NCBI GenBank assembly: GCA_902803125.1
Contig: CADCOZ010000089.1
Span: 1-6,059 of the forward strand
Direction of reading: 5' to 3'
Length of the DNA: 6,059 nt
Source: an uncultured Ruminococcus sp.
Lineage (GTDB): Bacteria; Bacillota; Clostridia; Oscillospirales; Acutalibacteraceae
Both the position numbers and the translations under genes were made by a program. Of this stretch, positions 1 to 5,175 are shown piece by piece. The notes under the pieces are model-generated. The model made no database searches and was not told the DNA's origin. It was given only the letters and a program-made list of their open reading frames with translations. The stretch's first letter is position 1, and each line of letters starts with the position of its first letter.

Positions 1-23
1 AAATCGCTGTGTTGATGATTCAT
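1..23 (-). CDS. possible 5' end of a leftward gene cut by the window edge
   Basis: On the minus strand an ATG at 23-21 opens a frame that stays open to the window edge and reads MNHQHSD. An AAAGGG motif lies 8 bases upstream, an acceptable but not strong ribosome site. Only about seven codons are visible, so neither reality nor function can be judged. The alternative is the 3' end of a rightward gene: one plus frame is open from position 3 to a TAG at 48-50. The edge is therefore unresolved. Confidence 0.2.
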
Positions 24-55
24 AAAGCTTTCCCTTTGCGGCTAGCATAGAAGTA

Positions 56-82
56 CCCCCCGCAAAAAAGTCTTGCAGGGGG
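56..82. other. GC-rich stem-loop, terminator-like without a U-tract
   Basis: CCCCC at 56-60 pairs with GGGGG at 78-82. After one C/A mismatch, GCAA at 62-65 pairs with TTGC at 73-76, leaving a 7-base loop. Neither strand has a run of T directly after the stem, so it is not a classical intrinsic terminator. It could close a plus-strand gene ending at 50 or lie in the leader of a leftward gene starting at 23. Confidence 0.4.
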
Positions 83-85
83 AGA

Positions 86-125
86 AATAAATAATAAAGA
101 ATAAAGAATAACGAATAAATAATAA
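86..125. repeat. AT-rich low-complexity patch with short direct repeats
   Basis: The 12-mer AATAAATAATAA occurs at 86-97 and again at 114-125. Between them the heptamer AGAATAA occurs twice in tandem (98-104 and 105-111). The patch contrasts sharply with the GC-rich sequence on both sides. It has no coding character and no recognisable -10/-35 pair at good spacing. It may be a bendable or easily melted spacer, or simply slippage-generated sequence. Confidence 0.6.
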
Positions 126-159
126 TGTTGATTCAGGTCAAGTCAGCGAATTTAGGGAG

Positions 160-254
160 GGGGTCTGGGGGAACCCCTTTTTTCGCCAGAAAAGGGGTTC
201 CCCCAGTGTGGCTGTCCTTAGGAAAGGGGTTCCCCCAGTGTGGCTGGCCTTAGG
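160..254 (-). repeat. left copy of a structured intergenic repeat (two 32-bp units plus closing arm)
   Basis: Positions 160-222 are the exact reverse complement of 5997-6059, a 63-bp identity. Within this copy the 32-base unit at 191-222 is repeated directly at 223-254 with one difference (T to G). Each unit carries a GGGGTTCCCCC block followed by AGTGTGGCTG. A less similar G-rich stretch follows at 255-262. Read on the minus strand, the repeat begins about 25 bases after the stop of the small ORF at 280-366, the same gene-to-repeat order as at the right end of the window. I do not recognise the family. A dispersed REP-like or terminator-like element is the likeliest class. Confidence 0.9.
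165..206 (-). other. perfect 17-bp hairpin at the core of the left repeat
   Basis: CTGGGGGAACCCCTTTT at 165-181 is the exact reverse complement of 190-206, with an 8-base loop (182-189). Such a stem would be very stable in RNA or as a cruciform. No T-run follows on either strand, so Rho-independent termination is not proven. Blocking 3' exonuclease or slowing read-through between the two flanking genes is possible. Confidence 0.75.
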
Positions 255-279
255 AGAAGGGGTAGAGGAAGTGTTCCCT

Positions 280-366
280 TCAGGCTTGGTACTGCGGCTG
301 ATAGAGCGGGGCGGGTTCGGTTTTTTCGGGCTTTTGGGGCGGGTTCTTTTTGGCCTTTTTGCTCAT
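280..366 (-). CDS. probable small basic, proline-rich protein (28 aa)
   Basis: A minus-strand ATG at 366-364 opens 28 codons to TGA at 282-280. The product begins MSKKAKKNPPQKPEKTEPAP and ends with a Tyr/Gln-rich tail (LYQPQYQA). The Lys-rich first half and Pro-rich centre suggest a disordered peptide that might bind nucleic acid or ribosomes. That is inference, and I do not recognise a family. The main support is the ribosome site: GGAGGTGA (379-372), an eight-base match to the 16S anti-Shine-Dalgarno tail, ends 5 bases before the ATG and is the best such site in the window. The ORF is divergent from the methyltransferase gene, with 64 bp between the two starts. Its stop is followed by the structured repeat, as for the Ig-like gene. 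At this length a chance ORF cannot be excluded. Confidence 0.6.
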   Translation of the reverse strand: MSKKAKKNPPQKPEKTEPAPLYQPQYQA

Positions 367-371
367 GGGTT

Positions 372-379
372 TCACCTCC
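372..379 (-). promoter_or_regulatory. very strong ribosome binding site for the 28-aa ORF
   Basis: The minus strand reads GGAGGTGA here, matching eight consecutive bases of the canonical anti-Shine-Dalgarno complement. The GGAGG core sits 8 bases from the ATG at 366, which is normal spacing. This is the main evidence that the short ORF is translated. Confidence 0.65.
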
Positions 380-415
380 CGCCCTTATTTTGACCGCAGA
401 TAACAAAAATATACC

Positions 416-422
416 TCGGAGG
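416..422 (+). promoter_or_regulatory. ribosome binding site of the methyltransferase gene
   Basis: TCGGAGG lies 8 bases before the ATG at 431. A nearer ATG at 426 reads only ATG CTA TGA and is not a usable start, so 431 is the start. No convincing plus-strand promoter is visible between the divergent small ORF and this site. Confidence 0.75.
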
Positions 423-430
423 TTTATGCT

Positions 431-1762
431 ATGACGTTGCCGCAGGATTATATTGCAGAAATACAGGAAATTTTCGGGGCAGAAACTGAACGCTATCTTC
501 AGCTGATGGCTCAGCCGCCTTATAAAGGGCTGTCGGTGAACCGCCTGAAGGCACAGCCCGAACCGCTGACGGCTCATCTGCCGTGTGCCGCTGAAAAAAG
601 TCCGTTCTATCGGGACGGATACTATCTTACGGGGGATACCGACGGCTTGGGAAAACACCCCTATCATCAGGCAGGTGCTTTTTATATACAGGAACCGTCC
701 GCTTCTTCTGCCGTGACCCTGCTTGATGTGCAGGAGGGTGACAAGGTGTTGGATTTGTGTGCGGCTCCCGGCGGCAAGTCGGCACAGATTGCTTCCTGCC
801 TGCACGGTACGGGTCTGCTTTGGTCGAATGAGGTGGTCAAAAACCGTGCCCGCATTTTGCTGTCTAACTTTGAACGCATGGGTGTGCGGGAAGGTGTGGT
901 TTCTTCGTGCTATCCCGAAGTGCTTTGCGAAAAGCTCGGCGGCTTCTTTGATAAGGTATTGGTCGATGCACCGTGTTCGGGAGAGGGAATGTTCCGCAAG
1001 AATCCCGAAGCCGTCACCGAATGGAGCCGTGAACACGTCAAGGCGTGTGCCGAACGTCAGCTGTCTATTCTGCATTCTGCCGCTCATGCCGTGAAAGTCG
1101 GCGGTACATTAGTGTATTCTACCTGTACCTTTTCCCGTGAAGAAAACGAAGGCGTGATACAGGCGTTTTTGTCGGCACACCCCGACTTTGAAGCGGTTAC
1201 CGTTCGAGAAAACTTCGGGCGGCCGTCAGGTGTACCGTGCGGGGTACGCATTACACCGATGGACGGCGGCGAAGGACATTTTGCCGCTAAACTGTATCGC
1301 AGGGATGGCAGCGTTTCGGCATCGCCTGCTCTACGCAGAACGGTAAAACCAGACCCTAAAACCGCCGAAGTGCTTCGGGCGTTGTCGGATATTCTGACGG
1401 ATATCCCGCAGGAACGACTGTATATCATGAACGATAAAGTGTTTTTTCTGCCTGCTCTCTATCCCGACAATACGGGCTTGGGCGTTATGCGGGCGGGTGT
1501 ATTCGCCGGCGAATGGAAAAAGAACCGCTTGGAACCGGCTCACGCTCTGTTTATGGCTTTTTTGCCGTCACAATATCGGCGTGTGCTGAATCTGTCCCTG
1601 TCGGATGTTCGTGTGACAGATTTTTTGCAGGGCTTGGAGATTGACTGCGATACGGTCAACGGTTATGCCGCTGTGGCTGTGGACGGTTATATCCTTGGTT
1701 TCGGCAAATGCTCCGGCGGTCGGCTCAAAAACAAATACCCCAAAGGATTGAGGTACGTTTGA
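431..1762 (+). CDS. rsmF: 16S rRNA m5C methyltransferase, RsmF/NOL1-NOP2-Sun family
   Basis: Cytoplasmic SAM-dependent enzyme that methylates a cytosine at C5 in rRNA; the family member RsmF acts on 16S C1407 and nearby positions. The 443-residue protein has a short N-terminal domain (about 1-85), then the Rossmann methyltransferase core. DLCAAPGGKSAQ (108-119) is the SAM-binding motif I. DAPCSGEG (179-186) holds Cys182, which helps release the product. STCTF (230-234) holds Cys232, the catalytic nucleophile. ITPMDGGEGHF (274-284) is the late core motif. Residues from about 340 to the end, closing with CSGGRLKNKYPKGLRYV, match the PUA-like RNA-binding tail of RsmF rather than RsmB, which instead has an N-terminal NusB-like domain. 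All catalytic motifs are intact and the length is normal. The exact target base cannot be read from sequence. The gene converges with the glycosidase gene. Confidence 0.95.
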   Translation: MTLPQDYIAEIQEIFGAETERYLQLMAQPPYKGLSVNRLKAQPEPLTAHLPCAAEKSPFYRDGYYLTGDTDGLGKHPYHQAGAFYIQEPSASSAVTLLDVQEGDKVLDLCAAPGGKSAQIASCLHGTGLLWSNEVVKNRARILLSNFERMGVREGVVSSCYPEVLCEKLGGFFDKVLVDAPCSGEGMFRKNPEAVTEWSREHVKACAERQLSILHSAAHAVKVGGTLVYSTCTFSREENEGVIQAFLSAHPDFEAVTVRENFGRPSGVPCGVRITPMDGGEGHFAAKLYRRDGSVSASPALRRTVKPDPKTAEVLRALSDILTDIPQERLYIMNDKVFFLPALYPDNTGLGVMRAGVFAGEWKKNRLEPAHALFMAFLPSQYRRVLNLSLSDVRVTDFLQGLEIDCDTVNGYAAVAVDGYILGFGKCSGGRLKNKYPKGLRYV

Positions 1763-1774
1763 TGGGTCAATGTG

Positions 1775-3058
1775 CTACATCGTTCCGGTTTTGGGCTGTT
1801 CGCTGTACGGAATCGGGTCGATTTTCGACAGATAGTCATAGGCATACAGCATGAAGCCGTCAGCATTGTGTTGACGCAGATAGGCGATTTCTTCGGCAAG
1901 GGTGTTGGGGTCGGAAAGCCAAGTGCCGCTGTCGGCCTCGGTGCCGATTTTATACAGGGATAAACCGCCGTAGAATTTTACGGAACGGTTGGAAAGGGTT
2001 TCCCGCCAGCGGTCTGTCAGGGAGGGAAACGGAAAAATCGGGTGGTTCATGCTGACGTATAACTGCGGACAAAGATAATCCATATAACCGTTTTCACGGC
2101 ACCAGCGCAGCACGTCTGCGGACATCTTTTCGTTGTTGTCAAAGTTGCACTGGGGGGCAATCCCGAAAACAACACCGGTGCGGGCTTGGTGAATGGCACG
2201 ATACATTCCTGCCAACAGCATATTGACGTTATTCTTTCGCCATTCGCTCAGGGTCAGCGGTTGACTGCCGTTTTTGATGCGGCCGCAGTAGTCGGCGTAG
2301 CTTTGGCGGTCATAGCCCTCTGCTTCGGACGGATAAAAATAATCATCAATCTGAATGCCGTCCACAGGATAGCGGGAAACGATTTCCCGCACACCGTCAA
2401 TAATCAGCTTTCGCACAGCCGGATAGGCGGGATTATAGTAAAGGCCACCGTCATAAGTAAAGGTATAGTCATCATTATCGGGGTCGCTGTCCGTATGCCA
2501 TTGTTGATACGGGTTATCCGCTGAGAGGGTCGGCGGGGTTTGACCGGTGCTGATGCGGAAGGGATTGATCCATGCATGAACGGCTAAATGCCGATGATGG
2601 GCGGCTCGCACAATAATATCCAGCGGGTCATAGTCTGCCCCCTCTCCCTGTGTGCCGCTGATGATATGCGACCACGGGTAATAGGACGAGGGATAGATGG
2701 CATCACCGAACGGCCTCACCTGTACAATGACCGTGTTCAAATGGTATTGCAGACAGGTATTTAGCATGGTATCAATTTTCTGTCGGAAGGCACGTTCACT
2801 GCGTTCGCTTTCGGCAAGCTCCAAGCTCATATAGGGAATCCAAACGCCCCGCATTTCTTCCGTATCTGACGAAACTGTATCGGCCGATACGGTTTTGTTT
2901 TCGGCAGAGATAGGAAGAACCGCAGAAGAAGGACTTTCGAGGTTGTCAGATGCGTTGACCGGTGACGGCTCCTGTGACGGCAGAACCAAAAGCAGACAGC
3001 ACAGGGGAATCATTAAGGCCGCTGTCAGCCATATCGGACGAAGAAATTTCTTTTTCAT
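1775..3058 (-). CDS. exported GHL10-family (DUF187, YngK-like) glycosyl hydrolase
   Basis: A 427-residue protein with N-terminal MKKK, a hydrophobic stretch at about 10-26, a Ser/Pro-rich linker to about 66, and a TIM-barrel-type GHL10 domain from about 68 to 410. Diagnostic blocks are EMRGVWIPYMSLEL (68-81), NTVIVQVRPFGDAIYPSSYY (108-127), AVHAWINPFRI (159-169), VDGIQIDDYFYP (232-243) with the acidic pair Asp238-Asp239 likely in the active site, and CPQLYVS (330-336). The family is thought to act on cell-wall or extracellular glycans; the substrate is not known from this sequence. Two cysteines (20, 21) lie in the hydrophobic segment, but the preceding residues do not make a lipobox. VNA-S at 34-37 could be a signal peptidase I site, or the segment may stay as an anchor. 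AAGGTGG lies 7 bases before the ATG. The stop is 12 bp from that of rsmF, with no hairpin between. Confidence 0.92.
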   Translation of the reverse strand: MKKKFLRPIWLTAALMIPLCCLLLVLPSQEPSPVNASDNLESPSSAVLPISAENKTVSADTVSSDTEEMRGVWIPYMSLELAESERSERAFRQKIDTMLNTCLQYHLNTVIVQVRPFGDAIYPSSYYPWSHIISGTQGEGADYDPLDIIVRAAHHRHLAVHAWINPFRISTGQTPPTLSADNPYQQWHTDSDPDNDDYTFTYDGGLYYNPAYPAVRKLIIDGVREIVSRYPVDGIQIDDYFYPSEAEGYDRQSYADYCGRIKNGSQPLTLSEWRKNNVNMLLAGMYRAIHQARTGVVFGIAPQCNFDNNEKMSADVLRWCRENGYMDYLCPQLYVSMNHPIFPFPSLTDRWRETLSNRSVKFYGGLSLYKIGTEADSGTWLSDPNTLAEEIAYLRQHNADGFMLYAYDYLSKIDPIPYSEQPKTGTM

Positions 3059-3070
3059 ATCTATACCACC

Positions 3071-3099
3071 TTGATTTTCGTCTTAGTGCAATATATAAT
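3071..3099 (+). promoter_or_regulatory. sigma-A promoter for the DUF1294-LUD-deoD group
   Basis: TTGATT (3071-3076) and a consensus TATAAT (3094-3099) are separated by exactly 17 bp. The predicted transcript start is near 3106, giving a leader of about 35 bases before the ATG at 3140. It shares its -10 region with a minus-strand promoter. Confidence 0.7.
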
Positions 3100-3121
3100 A
3101 AGAGAGAAGCAAAAATGACAA
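3092..3121 (-). promoter_or_regulatory. promoter for the GHL10 glycosidase gene
   Basis: On the minus strand TTGTCA (3121-3116) is followed after 18 bp by TATATA (3097-3092), or after 17 bp by TTATAT (3098-3093). The start would fall near 3086, about 27 bases before the glycosidase ATG at 3058. The -10 bases are the same as those of the opposing promoter, so the two should compete for polymerase. Confidence 0.55.
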
Positions 3122-3139
3122 AGGACAGGTAAGAGAAAC

Positions 3140-3433
3140 ATGGAATTTTATTGGTATATCATTATCGCATATGCGGTCATCAGCAATTTGGCGGCTATCA
3201 TCATGACCGTTCATGACAAACGGGCGGCACAAACGGGAAAGTGGCGTGTGCCGGAAAGAACCCTGCTGATTACGGCGGCTCTCAGCGGCTGTGTGGTCAT
3301 GTATCTTACCATGCGGCTGATACACCACAAAACCCACAAACGGAAGTTTATGCTGGGCATACCGCTGATATTTGTGGCAGAATGTGCCATAGGCGTGTTC
3401 CTTTATGGGCTGTATGCCCATTGGTTTTTTTAA
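3140..3433 (+). CDS. DUF1294 small integral membrane protein
   Basis: A 97-residue protein with three hydrophobic segments at about 5-24, 41-59 and 72-92. The family pattern is present: Asp26-Lys27 with nearby Ala residues after the first segment, W-R-V-P-E (35-39) before the second, and HHKTHKRKF (62-70) between the second and third. DUF1294 proteins are widespread in bacteria and have no established biochemical role. The usual Gly-Gly in segment two appears here as Ser-Gly-Cys (49-51). The ribosome site is weak (AGGACAGGT, ending about 9 bases before the ATG). It is the first gene of the plus-strand group, directly downstream of the TATAAT promoter. The next gene starts 65 bases after its stop. 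Confidence 0.88.
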   Translation: MEFYWYIIIAYAVISNLAAIIMTVHDKRAAQTGKWRVPERTLLITAALSGCVVMYLTMRLIHHKTHKRKFMLGIPLIFVAECAIGVFLYGLYAHWFF

Positions 3434-3453
3434 CTTAACGAGCAAGGATTCCC

Positions 3454-3469
3454 CCGCCGCTATCGGCGG
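3454..3469 (+). other. short GC-rich hairpin between DUF1294 and LUD genes
   Basis: CCGCCG (3454-3459) and CGGCGG (3464-3469) form a perfect 6-bp stem with a CTAT loop. No T-run follows, so it is a poor terminator. It could modulate read-through or protect the upstream end of the LUD message. It ends 15 bases before the LUD ribosome site. Confidence 0.4.
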
Positions 3470-3484
3470 AAAGTATGTTTAATC

Positions 3485-3490
3485 AGGAGG
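3485..3490 (+). promoter_or_regulatory. ribosome binding site deciding the LUD gene start
   Basis: A consensus AGGAGG sits 8 bases before the ATG at 3499. A longer in-frame start at 3475 lies upstream of this site and has no comparable site of its own, so 3499 is preferred. Confidence 0.85.
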
Positions 3491-3498
3491 TTATTGTT

Positions 3499-4161
3499 AT
3501 GAAAACTATCAGTCAGGAAACGATCGAAAAAACCTTAGCGGCTCTGAGAAAGAACCAAATGCAGGCGTATTACTGTGCCACGAAAGAAGAGGCAAGAGCC
3601 AAGGTGGCCGAACTGCTTCAAAAAGGCGATGTGGTGACCCACGGCGGTTCTGTTACGCTGGCACAGTGTGATATCCCGTCCCTGCTCAGAAGCGGCGACT
3701 ATACCTATCTTGACCGTTCGCAGGAAGGTTTGACCAGAGAACAGGTGGAAGAAATCTACCGCAAAGCGTTTTTCAGTGATGTGTATCTCACGAGCAGCAA
3801 CGCCGTGACCGAAAACGGTATGTTATTCAATGTAGACGGCAACGCTAACCGTGTGGCGGCTTTGCTGTTTGGCCCTGCCAGTGTCATTGTGGTGGCAGGC
3901 ATTAACAAGATTGTAAAGGATATTGATGAAGCCTTTGACCGTCTGCGGACAACCGCCGCTCCGCTGAATACACAGCGTCTGCACTGTCAGACCTATTGTG
4001 CCAAGGCAGGCGAATGTGTATCCCTGAAAAAAGCCGGCAGTAAGATGGGGGACGGCTGTCTGAGTGAACAGAGAATTTGCTGTAGTTATACGGTTTGTTC
4101 CTTCCAGCGGAAGAAAGACCGCATTAAGGTAATTATCGTGGGCGAAGAACTCGGTTATTGA
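3499..4161 (+). CDS. LUD-domain (LutC/YkgG-like) lactate utilization family protein
   Basis: A 220-residue cytoplasmic protein of the LUD superfamily. In LutABC operons such proteins take part in lactate oxidation to pyruvate, but many Clostridia carry stand-alone members with unproven substrates. Seen here: an N-terminal helical stretch (1-40), THGGSVTL (47-54), the signature SSNAVTENGMLFNVDG (99-114) followed by NRVAALLFGP and IVVAGINKIV, and the closing block KDRIKVIIVGEELGY (206-220), all characteristic of the family. Between about 160 and 200 lies a cluster of seven cysteines (163, 167, 173, 187, 194, 195, 200), which could bind metal or an Fe-S centre; that is inference. No LutA or LutB partner is in the window, so a dedicated lactate operon is not supported here. 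The deoD gene follows after 63 bp on the same strand. Confidence 0.9.
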   Translation: MKTISQETIEKTLAALRKNQMQAYYCATKEEARAKVAELLQKGDVVTHGGSVTLAQCDIPSLLRSGDYTYLDRSQEGLTREQVEEIYRKAFFSDVYLTSSNAVTENGMLFNVDGNANRVAALLFGPASVIVVAGINKIVKDIDEAFDRLRTTAAPLNTQRLHCQTYCAKAGECVSLKKAGSKMGDGCLSEQRICCSYTVCSFQRKKDRIKVIIVGEELGY

Positions 4162-4224
4162 GTGAAGACCCGCAAGAGATGAGAAAATGGCTATGGGGTT
4201 AGTCCCCTCAAGGAGGCGTGAAGA

Positions 4225-4935
4225 ATGGCAACACCGCATATTGAAGCGGAAAAGGGCGATTTTGCCAAAACGGTGCTGATGCCCGGTGACCCGCTGCGAG
4301 CCAAGTTTATTGCGGAGCAGTACCTGAAAAGGGTGCGGCAGGTCAATGGCGTGAGAGGAATGCTCGGCTATACGGGACGGTATAAAGGCAAAGAAGTATC
4401 GGTTATGGCCAGCGGCATGGGGGTGCCGTCCATCGGTATCTATTCCTATGAGCTGTTTCGGTTCTATGACGTGGACAACATTATTCGTGTTGGAACGGCG
4501 GGAGCCGTGCGGGATGACCTGCATATTGGTGATGTGGTGCTGGCGATGTCGGCGGCCACGAATACCAACTTTGCCGCCCAGTACCGTTTGCCGGGTGTGG
4601 CGGCACCAACAGCGGATTTTTCTTTGCTGATGACGGCTTATGAAGCGGCACAGCGTTTGCAGAAAACGGTTCATGTCGGTTCGGTCTTTACGTCCGATGT
4701 ATTTTATGACGATGCCGACAGCCTGAAAAGCTGGCAGAAAATCGGTATTTTGGCCACGGAAATGGAATGTGCCGCTCTTTACTTGACGGCGGCCAGACTG
4801 GGCAAAAGAGCTTTGACCATCTGCACCATTTCGGACTGTCCGCTGACCGGGGAAAGCAGTTCTGCACAGGAACGGCAGACAGCCTTCCGTGACATGATGG
4901 AAATCGGCCTGCAAACAGCGGTAGAGATGGACTAA
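4225..4935 (+). CDS. deoD: purine nucleoside phosphorylase, hexameric DeoD type
   Basis: Catalyses reversible phosphorolysis of purine (deoxy)nucleosides to free base and (deoxy)ribose-1-phosphate in purine salvage, in the cytoplasm and usually as a homohexamer. The 236-residue length is standard. Residues aligning with the E. coli active site are present: His5, Gly21 and Arg25 in MPGDPLRAK, Arg44, Arg88 and Thr91 in RVGTAGAV (phosphate site), Glu179-Met180-Glu181 in ATEMECAALY (ribose site), Asp204 in ISDCPLTGE (acid that protonates the base) and Arg217. Thr91 replaces the Ser found in E. coli, a conservative change. AAGGAGG (4210-4216) lies 8 bases before the ATG. The gene lies 63 bp after the LUD gene and is probably the last of that transcript. 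No deoB, deoC or cdd gene is in the window. Confidence 0.97.
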   Translation: MATPHIEAEKGDFAKTVLMPGDPLRAKFIAEQYLKRVRQVNGVRGMLGYTGRYKGKEVSVMASGMGVPSIGIYSYELFRFYDVDNIIRVGTAGAVRDDLHIGDVVLAMSAATNTNFAAQYRLPGVAAPTADFSLLMTAYEAAQRLQKTVHVGSVFTSDVFYDDADSLKSWQKIGILATEMECAALYLTAARLGKRALTICTISDCPLTGESSSAQERQTAFRDMMEIGLQTAVEMD

Positions 4936-4967
4936 CCGCAGAATCATGATTTTCTATAGTCTGCATA

Positions 4968-4986
4968 AAAATAGAACGGCTATTTT
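4968..4986 (+). terminator. weak candidate terminator after deoD
   Basis: AAAATAG (4968-4974) pairs with CTATTTT (4980-4986) around a 5-base loop, 32 bases after the deoD stop. The stem is AT-rich and its U-rich side is part of the stem, so it would be inefficient. It is the only terminator-like structure before the next gene. Confidence 0.35.
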
Positions 4987-5014
4987 GTTGTAAAGTACAG
5001 TTCTGTTGTGATTG

Positions 5015-5023
5015 TGATAGAAT
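5015..5023 (+). promoter_or_regulatory. possible extended -10 promoter upstream of the 23-codon ORF
   Basis: TGATAGAAT is an extended -10 (TG, one base, then TAGAAT at 5018-5023). No good -35 lies 17-18 bp upstream. A transcript would start near 5030, 16 bases before the ATG at 5046. Confidence 0.3.
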
Positions 5024-5045
5024 AAACAGGCTGATATAGGCAATA

Positions 5046-5117
5046 ATGCCTAAAAATGTCAGCGGCTATGCCAACAAGGCCGCCGCCAAAAGAAAAATGA
5101 CTGAAAAAAGCAGGTGA
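5046..5117 (+). CDS. possible basic micro-ORF (23 aa)
   Basis: ATG at 5046 opens 23 codons to TGA at 5115. The product starts MPKNVSGYANKAAAKRK and is strongly basic. Codons are partly GC-ending (GCC three times in a row, AAC, AAG, GGC), like the flanking genes. The upstream AGG at 5038-5040 is a weak ribosome site 5 bases from the ATG. A stop (TAG at 5037-5039) lies directly upstream in frame, so there is no longer form. A 6-bp hairpin (TAGGCA 5037-5042 with TGCCTA 5047-5052) would cover the start codon. Real translation is uncertain. It is not in frame with the Ig-like gene. Confidence 0.3.
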   Translation: MPKNVSGYANKAAAKRKMTEKSR

Positions 5118-5142
5118 CTTTCAGAACAGATTGTGTTATAAT
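5114..5142 (+). promoter_or_regulatory. promoter of the Ig-like gene
   Basis: GTGACT (5114-5119, sharing TGAC with the consensus) is followed after 17 bp by a perfect TATAAT (5137-5142), itself preceded by TGT as in an extended -10. The transcript should start near 5149. This lies downstream of the TTG at 5131, so that codon cannot be the start if this promoter is used. Confidence 0.6.
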
Positions 5143-5175
5143 AATAAAGATATGCACAATGGGGGTAAGATTATC

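Noticed and set aside
191..254. A short CRISPR-like array (32-bp units)
   Set aside because: The units abut directly with no spacers between them, only two are present, and no cas gene is in the window.
390..415. Plus-strand promoter for rsmF (TTGACC ... TATACC)
   Set aside because: The spacing is only 14 bp and the predicted start would fall inside the ribosome site, so it is not credible.
218..1087. Long minus-strand reading frame (289 codons) across the start of rsmF
   Set aside because: It is antisense to the clear methyltransferase motifs, shows no recognisable domain, and would run through the structured repeat. It is a shadow of the real gene.
3475..3498. Upstream start for the LUD gene giving eight extra residues
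   Set aside because: The consensus AGGAGG at 3485-3490 would lie inside the coding region and is ideally placed for the ATG at 3499.
4179..4202. Seven-codon leader peptide (MRKWLWG) and a GGGG/CCCC mini-hairpin before deoD
   Set aside because: The peptide has no proper ribosome site, the stem is only 4 bp, and no alternative terminator or anti-terminator structure is seen, so attenuation is not supported.
3823..4947. 374-codon minus-strand reading frame opposite the LUD and deoD genes
   Set aside because: It spans two convincing genes and their spacer, has His/Arg-rich low-complexity content typical of antisense frames, and has no family resemblance.
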